A stretch of 61,617 bases of DNA from Prevotellaceae bacterium (lineage in GTDB: Bacteria; Bacteroidota; Bacteroidia; Bacteroidales; Bacteroidaceae), in the NCBI GenBank assembly GCA_028723455.1, contig JAQYEW010000004.1:1-61617 (forward strand), written 5' to 3'. Shown one piece after another: positions 1 through 9,141 of this stretch. The notes under the pieces are model-generated. The model saw nothing but the letters and a program-made list of their open reading frames with translations, was not told the origin of the DNA and ran no database searches. The translations under genes were made by a program, and so were the position numbers. Each line of letters opens with the position of its first letter. The first letter of the stretch is position 1.

Positions 1-1
1 C

Positions 2-100
2 GAAACCATAGGATTTTCGGAAGATCAGAAGCTTGACATTACGCTTAGTGATGCGATTGCGTTAGAAGGTAAGAGTTTGAAAATCAAATATCCGAAATAA
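2..100 (+). CDS. C-terminal end of an unidentified protein (partial)
   Basis: Reading frame 2 is open from the window edge to a TAA at 98-100 and encodes the last 32 residues of a protein, ending in KIKYPK. The stretch alternates hydrophobic and polar residues, as in a C-terminal beta domain of a secreted or carbohydrate-active protein, but it is too short to assign. The gene starts outside the window. About 300 bp without a confident gene follow, up to the secreted esterase. Confidence 0.5.
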   Translation, partial: ETIGFSEDQKLDITLSDAIALEGKSLKIKYPK

Positions 101-349
101 GCGTATAACAAGCGGATGAATTTCCCTAACAGTTGATTATCAGCCGAATATGTAAGTTACATAAAGCAAATACTATTTCTTTTCACCTTTCTCTTCTCGC
201 GTTTTCTGCCTTCGGGCCATGCCGCATCTTCTTTCTTTGGAGGCAGTATGCCTGTTGCTGTCATGCAAGGAGCCGTTTTGTCAAAGCAACCATTGAGCAG
301 CCACCAAAAGCGCGGTTAAGAGACCAAAACAAGAATAATTTGAAAAAGG

Positions 350-357
350 TATATTTG
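350..357 (+). promoter_or_regulatory. -7 box of a Bacteroidetes-type promoter
   Basis: TATATTTG fits the Bacteroidetes -7 consensus TANNTTTG. No convincing -33 TTTG lies 19-20 bp upstream, so the promoter is only partly supported. Transcription from about 363 would exclude the upstream in-frame starts of the esterase and favour the ATGs at 409 and 412. Confidence 0.35.
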
Positions 358-408
358 CAGATGGAAGAAGCCATGCGAAGAACGGAGGGTAAACATTCAA
401 ATGATTAT

Positions 409-1575
409 ATGATGAAGTTTAAGTTTTTAATGTTATTGTCTTTTCTTCTGGTGGGCAATCTGCTTCATGCCCAGGAGGATATTTATCACGTAACTTGTGC
501 GCAGGAAGTTAACCTCAAATCAAAGTATTTTAGTTTTGTTCGCAAGATATGGGTGAAACTGCCTGCTGCTTACAACGCGATGGATGCGCAGGACTATGAT
601 GTAACTTATGTCTTTGACGCGCAAACCACTCCTTATTTTGAGATGGCATGCGCCTATCCCACCTTCCTGAGCAATGGTTGGTCTTCGGAGGGAATCGTTG
701 TGGGTATTTGCTCGCCACAGGATACGGAATACAATCGCAGGGAGGATTTCCTGCCAGATGACAGTTTGACACACAGTGCGTTTAGGCATAGGAAAGGGTA
801 TTCCGACAGTCTGATGCATTTTGTGAAGGAGGAACTGATGCCTTACATCCGTTCGCATTATCGCACGACGGAGCGAAACCTTGCCATCGGACATTCACTG
901 GGTGCTTCGTTTCTTCTGCAATGTTTTTTGAAGAATAATATCTTTGATGACTATTTCCTGTTTTCTCCCAATCTGGCTTTCAGCAGGAATATGTTGGCTG
1001 ATGGTTTCATAAATCATTCCTTTGACAAGACTTCAAGGCATTATTTCTTCTTCAGTGATGCGGCAGAGGAAAAGACACAAGGATGGGAAAGGTGGCAGGC
1101 ACCCAGAGAAGAGGTGTATAGTTTTATTGATTCAAAAACCTTGCCCAACGGCATTGTCTGTCGGCACAGGTCGTATCCGGAGTCAGAACATTTCACAAGC
1201 TTCCCCCTGGCGTTGCAAGACGCCTACAAGGACTATTTCGCCTATCGCGAGGCGAAAGACTCTCAGGCGGAAGGGGATGTTTTCACAAAGCGTATAGAGG
1301 TCATTGTGGACAATCCTACAGATGAGGTCTATATTTCCGGAAACCAGTCATCATTAGGTAATTGGGATGCCGGAAAAGTTCGGTTGAGCCACGTCAACGA
1401 CTCCGTTCGGGCCATTGATGTAAAGGTGCAATTACCCGCTCAGTTCAAGTTTACTCGTGGCACTTGGGAATCTGAGGCTTTCCCGGAGAATGCGATAGGC
1501 GGCATAAACCTTCGTATCGACAACAAAAGTAAAACGACCTATCGGTACAGAGTCTCGGCTTGGGCTGATAGATAA
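409..1575 (+). CDS. Secreted esterase (esterase D/Fes-like alpha/beta hydrolase) with C-terminal CBM-like domain
   Basis: The protein is about 388 residues. It opens with a signal peptide (MMKFKFLMLLSFLLVGNLLHA) chosen over longer in-frame starts because those lack an export signal and lie at or upstream of a -7 box. The body matches the putative-esterase family (PF00756): the nucleophile elbow GHSLGAS is followed by a late Asp/His region (SEHFTSFP). The last ~95 residues, with VYISGNQSSLGNWD and FKFTRGTW, resemble starch-binding-type CBM20/48 beta sandwiches. Such proteins hydrolyse esters, for example acylated carbohydrates or siderophores, in the periplasm or at the surface. The substrate here is unknown. 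Two TAT/TGA-rich intergenic stretches flank it, so it is probably monocistronic. Confidence 0.75.
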   Translation: MMKFKFLMLLSFLLVGNLLHAQEDIYHVTCAQEVNLKSKYFSFVRKIWVKLPAAYNAMDAQDYDVTYVFDAQTTPYFEMACAYPTFLSNGWSSEGIVVGICSPQDTEYNRREDFLPDDSLTHSAFRHRKGYSDSLMHFVKEELMPYIRSHYRTTERNLAIGHSLGASFLLQCFLKNNIFDDYFLFSPNLAFSRNMLADGFINHSFDKTSRHYFFFSDAAEEKTQGWERWQAPREEVYSFIDSKTLPNGIVCRHRSYPESEHFTSFPLALQDAYKDYFAYREAKDSQAEGDVFTKRIEVIVDNPTDEVYISGNQSSLGNWDAGKVRLSHVNDSVRAIDVKVQLPAQFKFTRGTWESEAFPENAIGGINLRIDNKSKTTYRYRVSAWADR

Positions 1576-1684
1576 GTGACGTGTGTTGGGTGCTAAGGTT
1601 CGCAAGACTTCTCCCCCGTCCACAAAAAATGTGAATGTTTCTAAATTTTCTTGGGAGGGGAATCCGTATTTGAATTATTCTCAA

Positions 1685-1692
1685 TATTTTTG
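1685..1692 (+). promoter_or_regulatory. -7 box upstream of the RclC-like gene
   Basis: TATTTTTG matches TANNTTTG and lies 66 bp before the ATG at 1759. The nearest TTTG (1669-1672) is only 12 bp upstream, closer than usual, so the -33 element is unclear. Confidence 0.35.
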
Positions 1693-1758
1693 TATGAGCG
1701 AAAGAAGGCATGAGTCCTTGTTTCCCGTCAAAAACACCAAATCAAAAAACATTTACAA

Positions 1759-2346
1759 ATGAATCTCTTTTCGACACTTGCCGACAGGCTGTTGCGTTTT
1801 TCGGCATCCCTCAAGGATTTGGGTATCCACCTGATCCGTGTGGCTATCTTTGTTATTTTCGCATGGATTGGCGGACTCAAGTTTTATAATTACGAGGCAG
1901 AGGGCATTGTCCACTTTGTGGCCAACAGTCCGTTCATGAGTTTCTTCTATACCAAGGATGCTCCTGAATACAAGGAGTTCAAGCTGAAGGAGGGCGAGGT
2001 GGATGCCGCGAAGCAGCAGTGGCACGAGGAGAACAACACCTATGTCTTCTCCAAGGGCTTGGGTATTGCCATTATGGCCTTCGGCGTGCTCACTTTGTTG
2101 GGTATCTTTTGGCCTAAGGTCGGTTTTGTGGGAGCCGGATTGGTGTTCCTTATGACATTGGGAACACTGTCTTTCCTGGTTACCACGCCCGAGTGTTGGG
2201 TGCCCGATTTGGGTGGCCCCGAGCATGGTTTCCCCATGCTTTCCGGTGCGGGTCGCTTGGTCATCAAGGATGTCTGCATCCTTGCAGGGGCGGTAGTCGT
2301 GGCTGCTGATTGTGCCCAGCGTATCCTAAAGAAGAAACAAGGTTGA
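1759..2346 (+). CDS. YkgB/RclC family (DUF417) inner-membrane protein
   Basis: At 195 residues this is the usual length for the DUF417 family, to which E. coli YkgB/RclC (reactive chlorine resistance) belongs. Visible features are an N-terminal membrane segment (LIRVAIFVIFAWIGGLKF), a polar loop with FVANSPFMSFFY, and three further hydrophobic segments, with a basic tail ILKKKQG. The family is tied to oxidative or hypochlorite stress, but its biochemical role is unsettled. A strong terminator follows directly. The last 46 coding bases plus the terminator reappear at 4273-4380, beyond the next gene, with an in-frame stop in the copy. Confidence 0.85.
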   Translation: MNLFSTLADRLLRFSASLKDLGIHLIRVAIFVIFAWIGGLKFYNYEAEGIVHFVANSPFMSFFYTKDAPEYKEFKLKEGEVDAAKQQWHEENNTYVFSKGLGIAIMAFGVLTLLGIFWPKVGFVGAGLVFLMTLGTLSFLVTTPECWVPDLGGPEHGFPMLSGAGRLVIKDVCILAGAVVVAADCAQRILKKKQG

Positions 2347-2408
2347 GGTGCAAATGAACATATAAGAATCCTCCCAAACGTACTCAAGACGTTTGGGAGG
2401 ATTTTTTG
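2301..2408 (+). repeat. 108-bp direct repeat, copy 1 (3' end of RclC-like gene plus terminator)
   Basis: This segment aligns without gaps to 4273-4380. I count 7 mismatches in 108 positions (93.5% identity). It holds the last 46 bases of the DUF417 gene, its stop and the terminator hairpin. The second copy lies just past the triple-repeat lipoprotein gene, so that gene sits between direct repeats of its neighbour's 3' end. Confidence 0.95.
2367..2407 (+). terminator. Intrinsic terminator of the RclC-like gene
   Basis: AATCCTCCCAAACGT (2367-2381) pairs perfectly with ACGTTTGGGAGGATT (2389-2403) around a short loop and runs into a T tract. Confidence 0.9.
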
Positions 2409-2603
2409 TATGTTCACGTTTGAGTCATTTTTTACATTCTTTTTGTCCTTGTAAGATGTCGTTGGAAAGATTCTTTAGTCTTCGCATAGGTGTTTTTTTG
2501 AAGATCTTACGGTTGGTAGATGCCTGCTTTTCCTCAAAAGTTCATCCTGTTGGTCATGATAAATCCTAATTTCTACAATTTAACAAAAAAAAACGCACAA
2601 ACT

Positions 2604-2634
2604 TTTGATTGTATTGAAAAAGCAATTAAATTTG
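2604..2634 (+). promoter_or_regulatory. Promoter of the triple-repeat lipoprotein gene
   Basis: TTTG at 2604-2607 and TAAATTTG at 2627-2634 are 19 bp apart, a full match to the Bacteroidetes -33/-7 consensus. The predicted start near 2641 leaves an AT-rich leader of about 110 nt before the ATG at 2752. Confidence 0.75.
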
Positions 2635-2751
2635 CCATACATTTTAATAAATATTTAATACTTGGGATAAAAAAGAGACTGTTAGCATTTTTATCACATA
2701 TTCAAACGTTTTTGAATTTGTCTTATTGATTAACCTTAAAAAATTAAAATT

Positions 2752-4143
2752 ATGAAACGGATTAGATTATTATTGATTCCATTCTGCCTGGTTGCTTTGG
2801 TTTCAAGTATTTTCGTTGTAAGTTGCTCCAGCGACGATTCCGATGAAGAGGTACTTACGGGTGAGAAACTCACCGAAGATGTTGTCAGAACCAAAATAGT
2901 GGGTGTTTGGGAACCAACCCATCAGACTGGACACATAGAGGAATGGGACCAAACTACGGGGTCGTACATCATCAAGAAGGTAGATGAGAGCATTGATGCC
3001 AAGAAAGGCTGGGGACGCCGGGCATTCCTGTCGAATGGCACTTGGAAAGGATATGGATGGGAGAATAATGCCTGGGTTGATTATTCTAATGCCGGTTATT
3101 CCGGCACCTATCTGTTGAATGGCAAAATAATTGATTGCTACAATTCACACGGTGTGAAAGATATGGTCATCGAAATGCTGAGTATCACATCCGATGGTAA
3201 GAAAGGAATAGCTCGCATTCCCCTCAGAAGCGATCCCACGAAGTTCACCATTCTCACCTTTAGCAAGGTGGCAGCCATCCAGGAAGATGTTAACAACGGT
3301 GGTACGGTGTCGGAAAGTCAGGTACGTCAGTTCATCCAGGGATTCTGGAAGCCAGTGCATGTGAGCGGTTATGACGATGTGTTTGACGAGAACGACATTG
3401 TCATCGGTCTGACGGCTGTGGACCGTGATATTACAGACGGAGAAGAGGAATGGCAGCCTATCGAGTTTCGTAAAGACGGCACGTGTGTAGGTTACGAACT
3501 TGTGGATGGAAAGTGGGTGGCCGAGCGTGATAAATCTGGAGTGGAAACTCCCCGTCCCTACACCATCAAAGGTAATATGGTGATCGTCAAGGTAATGTCG
3601 GACAGCTACTATGTCCAGGATACGCTTTATGTCGATAAGATAAGCGAGACGGAGGCCACTTTCTCCACCCCGACTAAGAGCGATCCTTCCAAGCGTACTA
3701 TTCTGCAGGCTGTAAAGATTAAGGCTGGTCAATATGCCGACCCTGAGAATGATGAGATTACCGTTACCGAAGCCAATATCCGAAGGTATATGGTAGGTGG
3801 TACCTGGAGAGTTTCGCATATAAATGGATACGTTAGCGAGTCTGGAGACCCTGTTGACATCGATATTTCGGAAGATGAAGTAAAACATAGTAGTATGTAC
3901 CCCGCTTCATACTTTTCTGACGGCTCTGTAACGGAATATCAGTGGGAGAATACCAGATGGAAACCACGTTTCACGGGCAGATATGAAGTGAAAGGAAATA
4001 TGATTTCCTGTTACGATTCCGAAAAAATGTATGTACATTTTGAGATTTTAAGCATTCTGAATAGAGGCAATACTGTCAAAGCCAAGACTTCACTAGTGAG
4101 CGATGTGTCAAGAAACGCTGTTGTAACATTCATTCGAATGTGA
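2752..4143 (+). CDS. Lipoprotein with three tandem lipocalin-like repeats
   Basis: The 463-residue product has a lipoprotein signal ending in FVVSCSS, with acid-rich residues after the Cys (SSDDSDEE), a surface-export-type tail. Three related units follow, at roughly residues 42-180, 190-325 and 340-463. Each begins with a helix-like VRxxIxGxW pattern (RTKIVGVWEP, RQFIQGFWKP, RRYMVGGTWR), then a strand with a Trp (GWENNAW, YELVDGKW, YQWENTRW), a GxxxxxNGK/KGNM turn and a final strand (TILTF, TILQA, AVVTF). This resembles small lipocalin-like/DUF beta barrels of Bacteroidetes. No catalytic motif is visible and the function is unknown. It has its own promoter and is bracketed by 108-bp direct repeats of the upstream gene's end. 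Confidence 0.8.
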   Translation: MKRIRLLLIPFCLVALVSSIFVVSCSSDDSDEEVLTGEKLTEDVVRTKIVGVWEPTHQTGHIEEWDQTTGSYIIKKVDESIDAKKGWGRRAFLSNGTWKGYGWENNAWVDYSNAGYSGTYLLNGKIIDCYNSHGVKDMVIEMLSITSDGKKGIARIPLRSDPTKFTILTFSKVAAIQEDVNNGGTVSESQVRQFIQGFWKPVHVSGYDDVFDENDIVIGLTAVDRDITDGEEEWQPIEFRKDGTCVGYELVDGKWVAERDKSGVETPRPYTIKGNMVIVKVMSDSYYVQDTLYVDKISETEATFSTPTKSDPSKRTILQAVKIKAGQYADPENDEITVTEANIRRYMVGGTWRVSHINGYVSESGDPVDIDISEDEVKHSSMYPASYFSDGSVTEYQWENTRWKPRFTGRYEVKGNMISCYDSEKMYVHFEILSILNRGNTVKAKTSLVSDVSRNAVVTFIRM

Positions 4144-4272
4144 ACAAAGTCTGATCTGCTTACCTAGTTGTATAAAATTCTTGTTCTATCCTTGGTTTCT
4201 TATTGCGGCAGGATTCTTGCCCTTTTTATCAGTCGATTGCCGATTGATTATAATTCAGATTCATTCTGACAG

Positions 4273-4380
4273 GGCTGCTGATTGCGCCTAGCGTATCCTA
4301 AAGAAGAAACAAGGCTAAGGTGCAAATGAACATATAAGAATCCTCCCAAACGTTCTCAAGACATTTGGGAGGATTCTTTG
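4273..4380 (+). repeat. 108-bp direct repeat, copy 2 (decayed 3' end of RclC-like gene)
   Basis: This is the second copy of 2301-2408. Read in the ancestral frame it encodes D-C-A-stop-R-I-L-K-K-K-Q-G-stop, so it is a remnant and no longer coding. Its hairpin (AATCCTCCCAAACGT at 4339-4353 and ACATTTGGGAGGATT at 4361-4375) is intact enough to terminate the lipoprotein gene, although the T tract is interrupted. The flanks 4144-4272 and 4381-4613 hold no gene I can support. Confidence 0.9.
4339..4380 (+). terminator. Duplicated terminator hairpin after the lipoprotein gene
   Basis: The stem differs by one A:T to A/C-type change from the copy at 2367-2407 and is followed by CTTTG. It lies about 200 bp past the lipoprotein stop codon. 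Confidence 0.6.
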
Positions 4381-4613
4381 TTTACGGGCCTTCATGCCCT
4401 GGATGTGTCCACATGTGTTTTGTATGAAATGATAGGCGGATTATCCCAAATCCATCCGTCATTGACAAAAGACGGAACAAAGTATTTATAACGGTACCCT
4501 TGTTCGTAATGACCAGATTTAAATCACTCAATTTCTGTCATCTTTCCTTATTTTGGTACAGGGGTAAATAATAATCACTATTTTACTTTCTTCCTCAATG
4601 CCGTAATGGATTG

Positions 4614-5858
4614 TCAGTTCCCGTCGGGTTTGGTGGTGTCCTGCATGGGGGCGGGATACCAGCGGAAGGCGTTGAAGTCGTCGGGCTGGGCGGGGGTGTA
4701 GTCTTTCCATTCGGGGCGTAGGAACTTGAGGATGGGCAACTGAAGTTCCTTCATGCCCATGACCACCATTTTGGCGATCTCGTAGGCGCCAAAGGGGTTG
4801 AAGTGTGTGTTGTCGGCCAGTGCCTTGTCCTGGTGGGGGAAGGTGTGGGCGGGATAGTGGACGAGGGTGCGCTTGCTGTCCTCGTAGCCGAGGGTCTCGA
4901 AGAGTGTGCGCGTCATGTCGTGCAGCTCGATTACGGGCACCTGTTCGCGGCGGGCCACATCGCGCATGGCATCGGGGTATTCACCGTGCGTTTCCAGAAT
5001 CTTTGTTTTTGAGTCGTCGAAGAAGCGTCGCTGTGTGGGTGTCAGGAAGAGGATGTTGCCACCCTTGGCGCGCACTTGGTCGATGAATATTTTCAGGTTG
5101 TGCTGGAAATTGAACCATGCGCCTGCGCCTGCGAATTTCTCCTTTTGGTCGTTGTGGCCGAACTCGCAGAACACATAATCGCCGGGGCGCATCATCCGGA
5201 GGATTTTGTCCAGACGCTTGCCGGTCAGGAAGGTGCCGGCCGTCAGTCCGCTTTCGGCGTGGTTGGAGATGGCCACTTCGGGTCCGAACCATCGGGGAAT
5301 CATCTGTCCCCAGGAACTCCAGGGCTCTTGTGCGCCATCCACCACGGTGGAGTTGCCACAGAGAAAGATGGTGGTGGCCAGGGTGTCCGGCTCGATGGTC
5401 AGGCGGCTTACGGTGGGATGCTCTCCGTTGAACTCCAGGGTCAGGCGGTCGTCCCAGTTCAGCGTTCCGATTTCGCGTTCTTTCAGCATAACGCAGTTCG
5501 TGCCCTCAATCTGCGGCGATCGTTTGTTGACGACAAACGTGAAGGTCTTCTGCTCGCGCTTGCGGGTGGCGCAGTTCTCCACCATCAGGCGGCGGGCCTC
5601 GGCGCGCACGGTGGTAACGGCATCTTGTTTCTTACTGCCCAAGGTTACGCTTACGCGGTAGTTGCCGTCGGGCACTTTGACCGAGAAAAAGAAAGGTTGG
5701 GATTCGCCGGCGGGAGGCGCTACGATATCGTAGCCATAGCCCTTTTGGTCGTTGTAAACGGGCTGGGGCGTAGAGAGGTCGAAGGTCATGCGTTGCGCCG
5801 CTGCCTGGGAGGTAAAGCCTAAGAGGCAGAGGACAAGAAGCGTAGCTTTGGCTTTCAT
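4614..5858 (-). CDS. Rhamnogalacturonan acetylesterase-like SGNH hydrolase (CE12 type)
   Basis: The 414-residue protein starts at MKAKATLL with a signal peptide ending QAAAQ; longer in-frame starts have no export signal. An N-terminal beta domain (about residues 25-160) resembles the galactose-binding-like module of bacterial CE12 enzymes. The catalytic domain shows block I as FLCGNSTVVDG (Ser nucleophile in GNST), block II Gly in HAESG, block III GHND and block V DNTHFNPFGA with the Asp-His pair. CE12 enzymes remove acetyl groups from rhamnogalacturonan and xylan. The protein probably acts in the periplasm on pectin fragments. No other pectin genes are visible nearby. A near-palindrome lies about 60 bp upstream. 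Confidence 0.85.
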   Translation of the reverse strand: MKAKATLLVLCLLGFTSQAAAQRMTFDLSTPQPVYNDQKGYGYDIVAPPAGESQPFFFSVKVPDGNYRVSVTLGSKKQDAVTTVRAEARRLMVENCATRKREQKTFTFVVNKRSPQIEGTNCVMLKEREIGTLNWDDRLTLEFNGEHPTVSRLTIEPDTLATTIFLCGNSTVVDGAQEPWSSWGQMIPRWFGPEVAISNHAESGLTAGTFLTGKRLDKILRMMRPGDYVFCEFGHNDQKEKFAGAGAWFNFQHNLKIFIDQVRAKGGNILFLTPTQRRFFDDSKTKILETHGEYPDAMRDVARREQVPVIELHDMTRTLFETLGYEDSKRTLVHYPAHTFPHQDKALADNTHFNPFGAYEIAKMVVMGMKELQLPILKFLRPEWKDYTPAQPDDFNAFRWYPAPMQDTTKPDGN

Positions 5859-5916
5859 GGTACGGCTTATTTTAAAGACGAAAATCCTATGTATTTGTTT
5901 TTGGGAAAACATATAC

Positions 5917-5934
5917 TTGTTTTGACCAAAACAA
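5917..5934. promoter_or_regulatory. 18-bp near-palindrome upstream of the acetylesterase gene (possible operator)
   Basis: TTGTTTTG-AC-CAAAACAA has two perfect 8-bp half-sites. It lies 59-76 bp before the start of the minus-strand acetylesterase gene, where a regulator would bind. No cognate regulator is identified; the adjacent merR-type gene is only a candidate. Confidence 0.35.
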
Positions 5935-6006
5935 CGCATTGTTTTCCCTGTTTCTTGTATATGTTTTTTCACGGGCGGATAACCGTCGGATTTAACCTTT
6001 TTTTGC

Positions 6007-6357
6007 TTACAGCGCGGCGTGGTCCAATTCCTTGCGCAGCTTGACCAACTCGGCGCGTATGGCTTGCAGGCGGTCGTACAGCTCCATGCTGTCGCGTGCC
6101 TTGCCATGGCTTTGGGCTACGGCCTCGCGCGCTGCGCTGAGTTTCATGCCACGCTTCTTGACCAGGGTATGGATCAGGCGTATTTCCTCGATGTCTTCCT
6201 GGGTGTATTGGCGCACGTTGCGCCCGCTCTTGCGGGGCTTGATGGTGGGGAATTCCTTTTCCCAATAGCGTAGCAGCGATTCGGCCACGTCAAACATTTC
6301 GGCCACCTCGCCGATGCTGTAATACTTCTTTAAATCTTTTTCTTTGTCCAGGGGCAT
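6007..6357 (-). CDS. MerR family transcriptional regulator
   Basis: The start at MPLDKEKDL gives 116 residues, the usual size of the small Bacteroidetes MerR proteins. The N-terminal winged helix is clear: YYSIGEVAEMFDVAESLLRY then WEKEFPTIKPRKSGRNVRQY, followed by the EDIEEIRLIHTLV helix. The C-terminal ~45 residues form a helical dimerisation region. No ligand-binding Cys cluster is present, so the effector is unknown. It diverges from alaS and shares an 85-bp intergenic region with it. A longer in-frame extension runs into alaS and is discarded. Confidence 0.85.
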   Translation of the reverse strand: MPLDKEKDLKKYYSIGEVAEMFDVAESLLRYWEKEFPTIKPRKSGRNVRQYTQEDIEEIRLIHTLVKKRGMKLSAAREAVAQSHGKARDSMELYDRLQAIRAELVKLRKELDHAAL

Positions 6358-6376
6358 TGCTTTGTCTTCTATTATG

Positions 6377-6407
6377 TTGCAAAAATAAGAAAAACGCATT
6401 ACCTTTG
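6377..6407 (+). promoter_or_regulatory. Promoter of alaS
   Basis: TTG at 6377-6379 and TACCTTTG at 6400-6407 are 20 bp apart, close to the Bacteroidetes consensus. The start of transcription would be near 6414, about 30 bp before the ATG at 6443. Confidence 0.7.
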
Positions 6408-6442
6408 CAACTAATTGCACATAAAAATAAAACACATCACAA

Positions 6443-9058
6443 ATGATGACAGCTAACGAGATACGCGAATCGTACAAAAAGTTTTTCGAGTCCAAAGGAC
6501 ACACCATTGTGCCCAGTGCGCCCATGGTGGTTAAGGACGACCCAACATTGATGTTCACCAATGCGGGCATGAACCAGTGGAAGGACATCATCCTGGGCAC
6601 GCGCGACCCCGAACCCCGTCGCCGAGCCGACAGCCAGAAGTGCCTCCGTGTGAGCGGCAAGCACAACGACCTGGAGGAAGTGGGCCATGATACCTATCAC
6701 CACACCATGTTCGAGATGTTGGGCAACTGGAGCTTTGGCGATTACTTCAAGGAAGGCGCCATCGACATGGCGTGGGAGTATCTGGTGGACGTGCTGAAAA
6801 TCAATCCCGCCGACCTCTATGTTACCGTCTTCGAGGGCAACGAGGAGGAAGGCCTGAAGCGCGATGACGAGGCTGCCGGCTTCTGGCTCAAGCACGTGCC
6901 CGCTGACCATATCATCAACGGCAACAAACACGACAACTTCTGGGAGATGGGCGATACGGGTCCCTGCGGTCCCTGTTCCGAGATTCATCTGGACAGCCGC
7001 ACGCCCGAGGAGAAGGCCAAGGTGCCCGGCCGCGAGCTCGTGAACAAGGACGACCCTCAGGTGATTGAAATCTGGAACATCGTTTTCATGCAGTTCGAGC
7101 GCAAAGCCGACGGTCATCTGGAGCCTCTGGGCATGAACGTGATTGACACGGGCATGGGCTTCGAGCGCCTGGTGCGTGCCATTCAGGGCAAGAACTCTAA
7201 CTATGATACCGACATCTTCCAGCCCATCATCCGTGCCATCTGCGACCTGACGGGAAAGGAATACGGCAAGGAGGAGAACGTGGACGTGGCCATGCGCGTT
7301 TGCGCCGACCACTTGCGTACCATCGCTTTCTCCATCGCCGACGGCCAGTTGCCGGGCAATGCCAAGGCGGGCTACGTTATCCGCCGCATCCTGCGCCGTG
7401 CCGTGCGTTATGCCTATACCTTCCTGGACCAGAAGCAAGCCTTCCTGTATGCCTTGCTGCCCGTGCTGATTCGTGAGATGGGAGCCACCTATCCTGAACT
7501 GGAGGCGCAGCGTGAATTGATTTCCAAGGTGATGAAGGAAGAGGAGGACAGTTTCCTGCGCACGTTGGAGACGGGTATCCGCCTTTTGGACGGCGTTATC
7601 GACGAGGCCAGACAGGCCGGTGCGACGCAGATCAGCGGTGAAAAAGCCTTCACCCTCTTTGATACCTATGGTTTCCCTCTCGACCTTACGGAACTGATCT
7701 GCCGCGAGAAAGGCATGAGCGTGGACCAGGCCGCTTTCAATGCCGAGATGCAGAAGCAGAAGGAGCGTGCCCGCAATGCCGCTCAGGTGGAGAATGGCGA
7801 CTGGGTGGAACTGAAGAAAGGCGATGTGGAGTTCTTGGGATGGGACATGACCGAGAGCGAGTGCAGCATCCTGCGCTATCGCCAGGTAACGCAAAAGAAG
7901 CAGACTTATTACCAGTTGGTGATAGACCATAACCCCTTCTATGCCGAAATGGGTGGTCAGGTGGGCGACCGCGGCGTATTGGTGAGCGAACACGAGACCG
8001 TGGAAATTCTTGACACCAAGAGCGAGAACGGTCAGGGAGTGCTCATCACCAAGGAGCTGCCCAAGCATCCCGAGGCAGCGTTTATGGCTTGCGTCGACGT
8101 GGATCTGCGTCGTGCCAGCGAGGCCAACCACACCTGTACCCACCTCTTGGACGAGGCGCTGCGCGAGGTGCTCGGCAGCCACGTAGAGCAGAAGGGTTCG
8201 TTGGTAACGCCCGAATATCTGCGTTTCGATTTCAGCCACTTCCAAAAGGTGAGCGACGAGGAACTTCGTCAGGTGGAACGTCTGGTGAACGAACGTATCC
8301 GCGAGGATATTCCCCTGCAGGACCTGCGTAACGTGCCCTTGGAGGAGGCAAAGGAATTGGGCGCCATCGCTCTCTTTGGCGAGAAGTATGACGACAAGGT
8401 GCGCGTGGTGCGCTTCGGCACAAGCGTTGAGTTCTGTGGCGGTTGCCACGCCAAGAGCACGGGTCGCCTGGGCATGGTGAAGATTCTGTCCGAGAGCAGT
8501 GTGGCTGCCGGCGTGCGCCGTATCGAGGCCGTTACGGGCGCTAAGGTGGAGGAGATGATGTACCAGCTCGTGGACACCGCCGCGCAGATCCGTCAGCTCC
8601 TGAACAATGCACCCGACACGCTGGCTGCGATGAAGAAGACCTTCGAGGAGAACGAAAACCTGAAGCATCAGGTGGCGGAGGTGCTTCGCGAGCGTGGTGC
8701 GGCCTTGAAGCAACAGATGAAGGACAGTGCGCAGGTGAAGAATGGCATCACCGTCATGAAGACCATCACCCTGCTGCCCGCCGACGTTGTGAAGGACATC
8801 GCCTTCCAGCTGCGTGCCGAGGTGGAGAACGCACTCGTTGTCATCGGCTCGCAGAACGAGGGCAAGCCATTGCTTACGGCTGCCGCCAGCGACAGCCTGG
8901 TGGCTCAGGGCGTGAATATTGGCAAGAACATCCGCGAGGCTGCCAAACTGATTCAGGGCGGTGGCGGCGGCCAGGCTCATTTCGCTACTGCCGGCGGCAA
9001 GACGCTTGACGGCCTGCTTGCTGCTGTAGATAAGCTGGTTGAGATGCTGACAGCCTAA
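6443..9058 (+). CDS. alaS: Alanine--tRNA ligase
   Basis: The 871-residue protein is a full-length class II AlaRS. The N-terminal aminoacylation core contains [16 protein letters not shown] and [13 protein letters not shown]. The central editing domain carries the zinc site [20 protein letters not shown] and [13 protein letters not shown]. The C-Ala domain ends with the Gly-rich [15 protein letters not shown]. It charges tRNA-Ala with alanine in the cytoplasm and deacylates Ser/Gly mischarged products. A strong terminator follows 20 bp after the stop. Confidence 0.98.
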   Translation: MMTANEIRESYKKFFESKGHTIVPSAPMVVKDDPTLMFTNAGMNQWKDIILGTRDPEPRRRADSQKCLRVSGKHNDLEEVGHDTYHHTMFEMLGNWSFGDYFKEGAIDMAWEYLVDVLKINPADLYVTVFEGNEEEGLKRDDEAAGFWLKHVPADHIINGNKHDNFWEMGDTGPCGPCSEIHLDSRTPEEKAKVPGRELVNKDDPQVIEIWNIVFMQFERKADGHLEPLGMNVIDTGMGFERLVRAIQGKNSNYDTDIFQPIIRAICDLTGKEYGKEENVDVAMRVCADHLRTIAFSIADGQLPGNAKAGYVIRRILRRAVRYAYTFLDQKQAFLYALLPVLIREMGATYPELEAQRELISKVMKEEEDSFLRTLETGIRLLDGVIDEARQAGATQISGEKAFTLFDTYGFPLDLTELICREKGMSVDQAAFNAEMQKQKERARNAAQVENGDWVELKKGDVEFLGWDMTESECSILRYRQVTQKKQTYYQLVIDHNPFYAEMGGQVGDRGVLVSEHETVEILDTKSENGQGVLITKELPKHPEAAFMACVDVDLRRASEANHTCTHLLDEALREVLGSHVEQKGSLVTPEYLRFDFSHFQKVSDEELRQVERLVNERIREDIPLQDLRNVPLEEAKELGAIALFGEKYDDKVRVVRFGTSVEFCGGCHAKSTGRLGMVKILSESSVAAGVRRIEAVTGAKVEEMMYQLVDTAAQIRQLLNNAPDTLAAMKKTFEENENLKHQVAEVLRERGAALKQQMKDSAQVKNGITVMKTITLLPADVVKDIAFQLRAEVENALVVIGSQNEGKPLLTAAASDSLVAQGVNIGKNIREAAKLIQGGGGGQAHFATAGGKTLDGLLAAVDKLVEMLTA

Positions 9059-9077
9059 GCGACATTAGCGACAAAAC

Positions 9078-9125
9078 GGAAGGAGGTAAACACCCTTGCA
9101 CGGATGTTTACCTCCTTCCTTTTTT
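9078..9125. terminator. Terminator between alaS and the giant barrel gene
   Basis: GGAAGGAGGTAAACA (9078-9092) pairs perfectly with TGTTTACCTCCTTCC (9105-9119), followed by six T on the plus strand. It lies between convergent genes and could serve both strands. Confidence 0.9.
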
Positions 9126-9141
9126 GTCTTATAGGCTTTGC

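Noticed and set aside
133..408. N-terminal extension of the secreted esterase
   Set aside because: The upstream in-frame part has no family similarity, would bury the signal peptide, and lies partly upstream of a -7 promoter box.
6437..8980. Open frame of 847 codons on the minus strand opposite alaS
   Set aside because: It is antisense to a perfectly conserved alaS, has low-complexity His/Leu/Val-rich translation and no family motifs. High-GC codon bias of alaS explains the missing stops.
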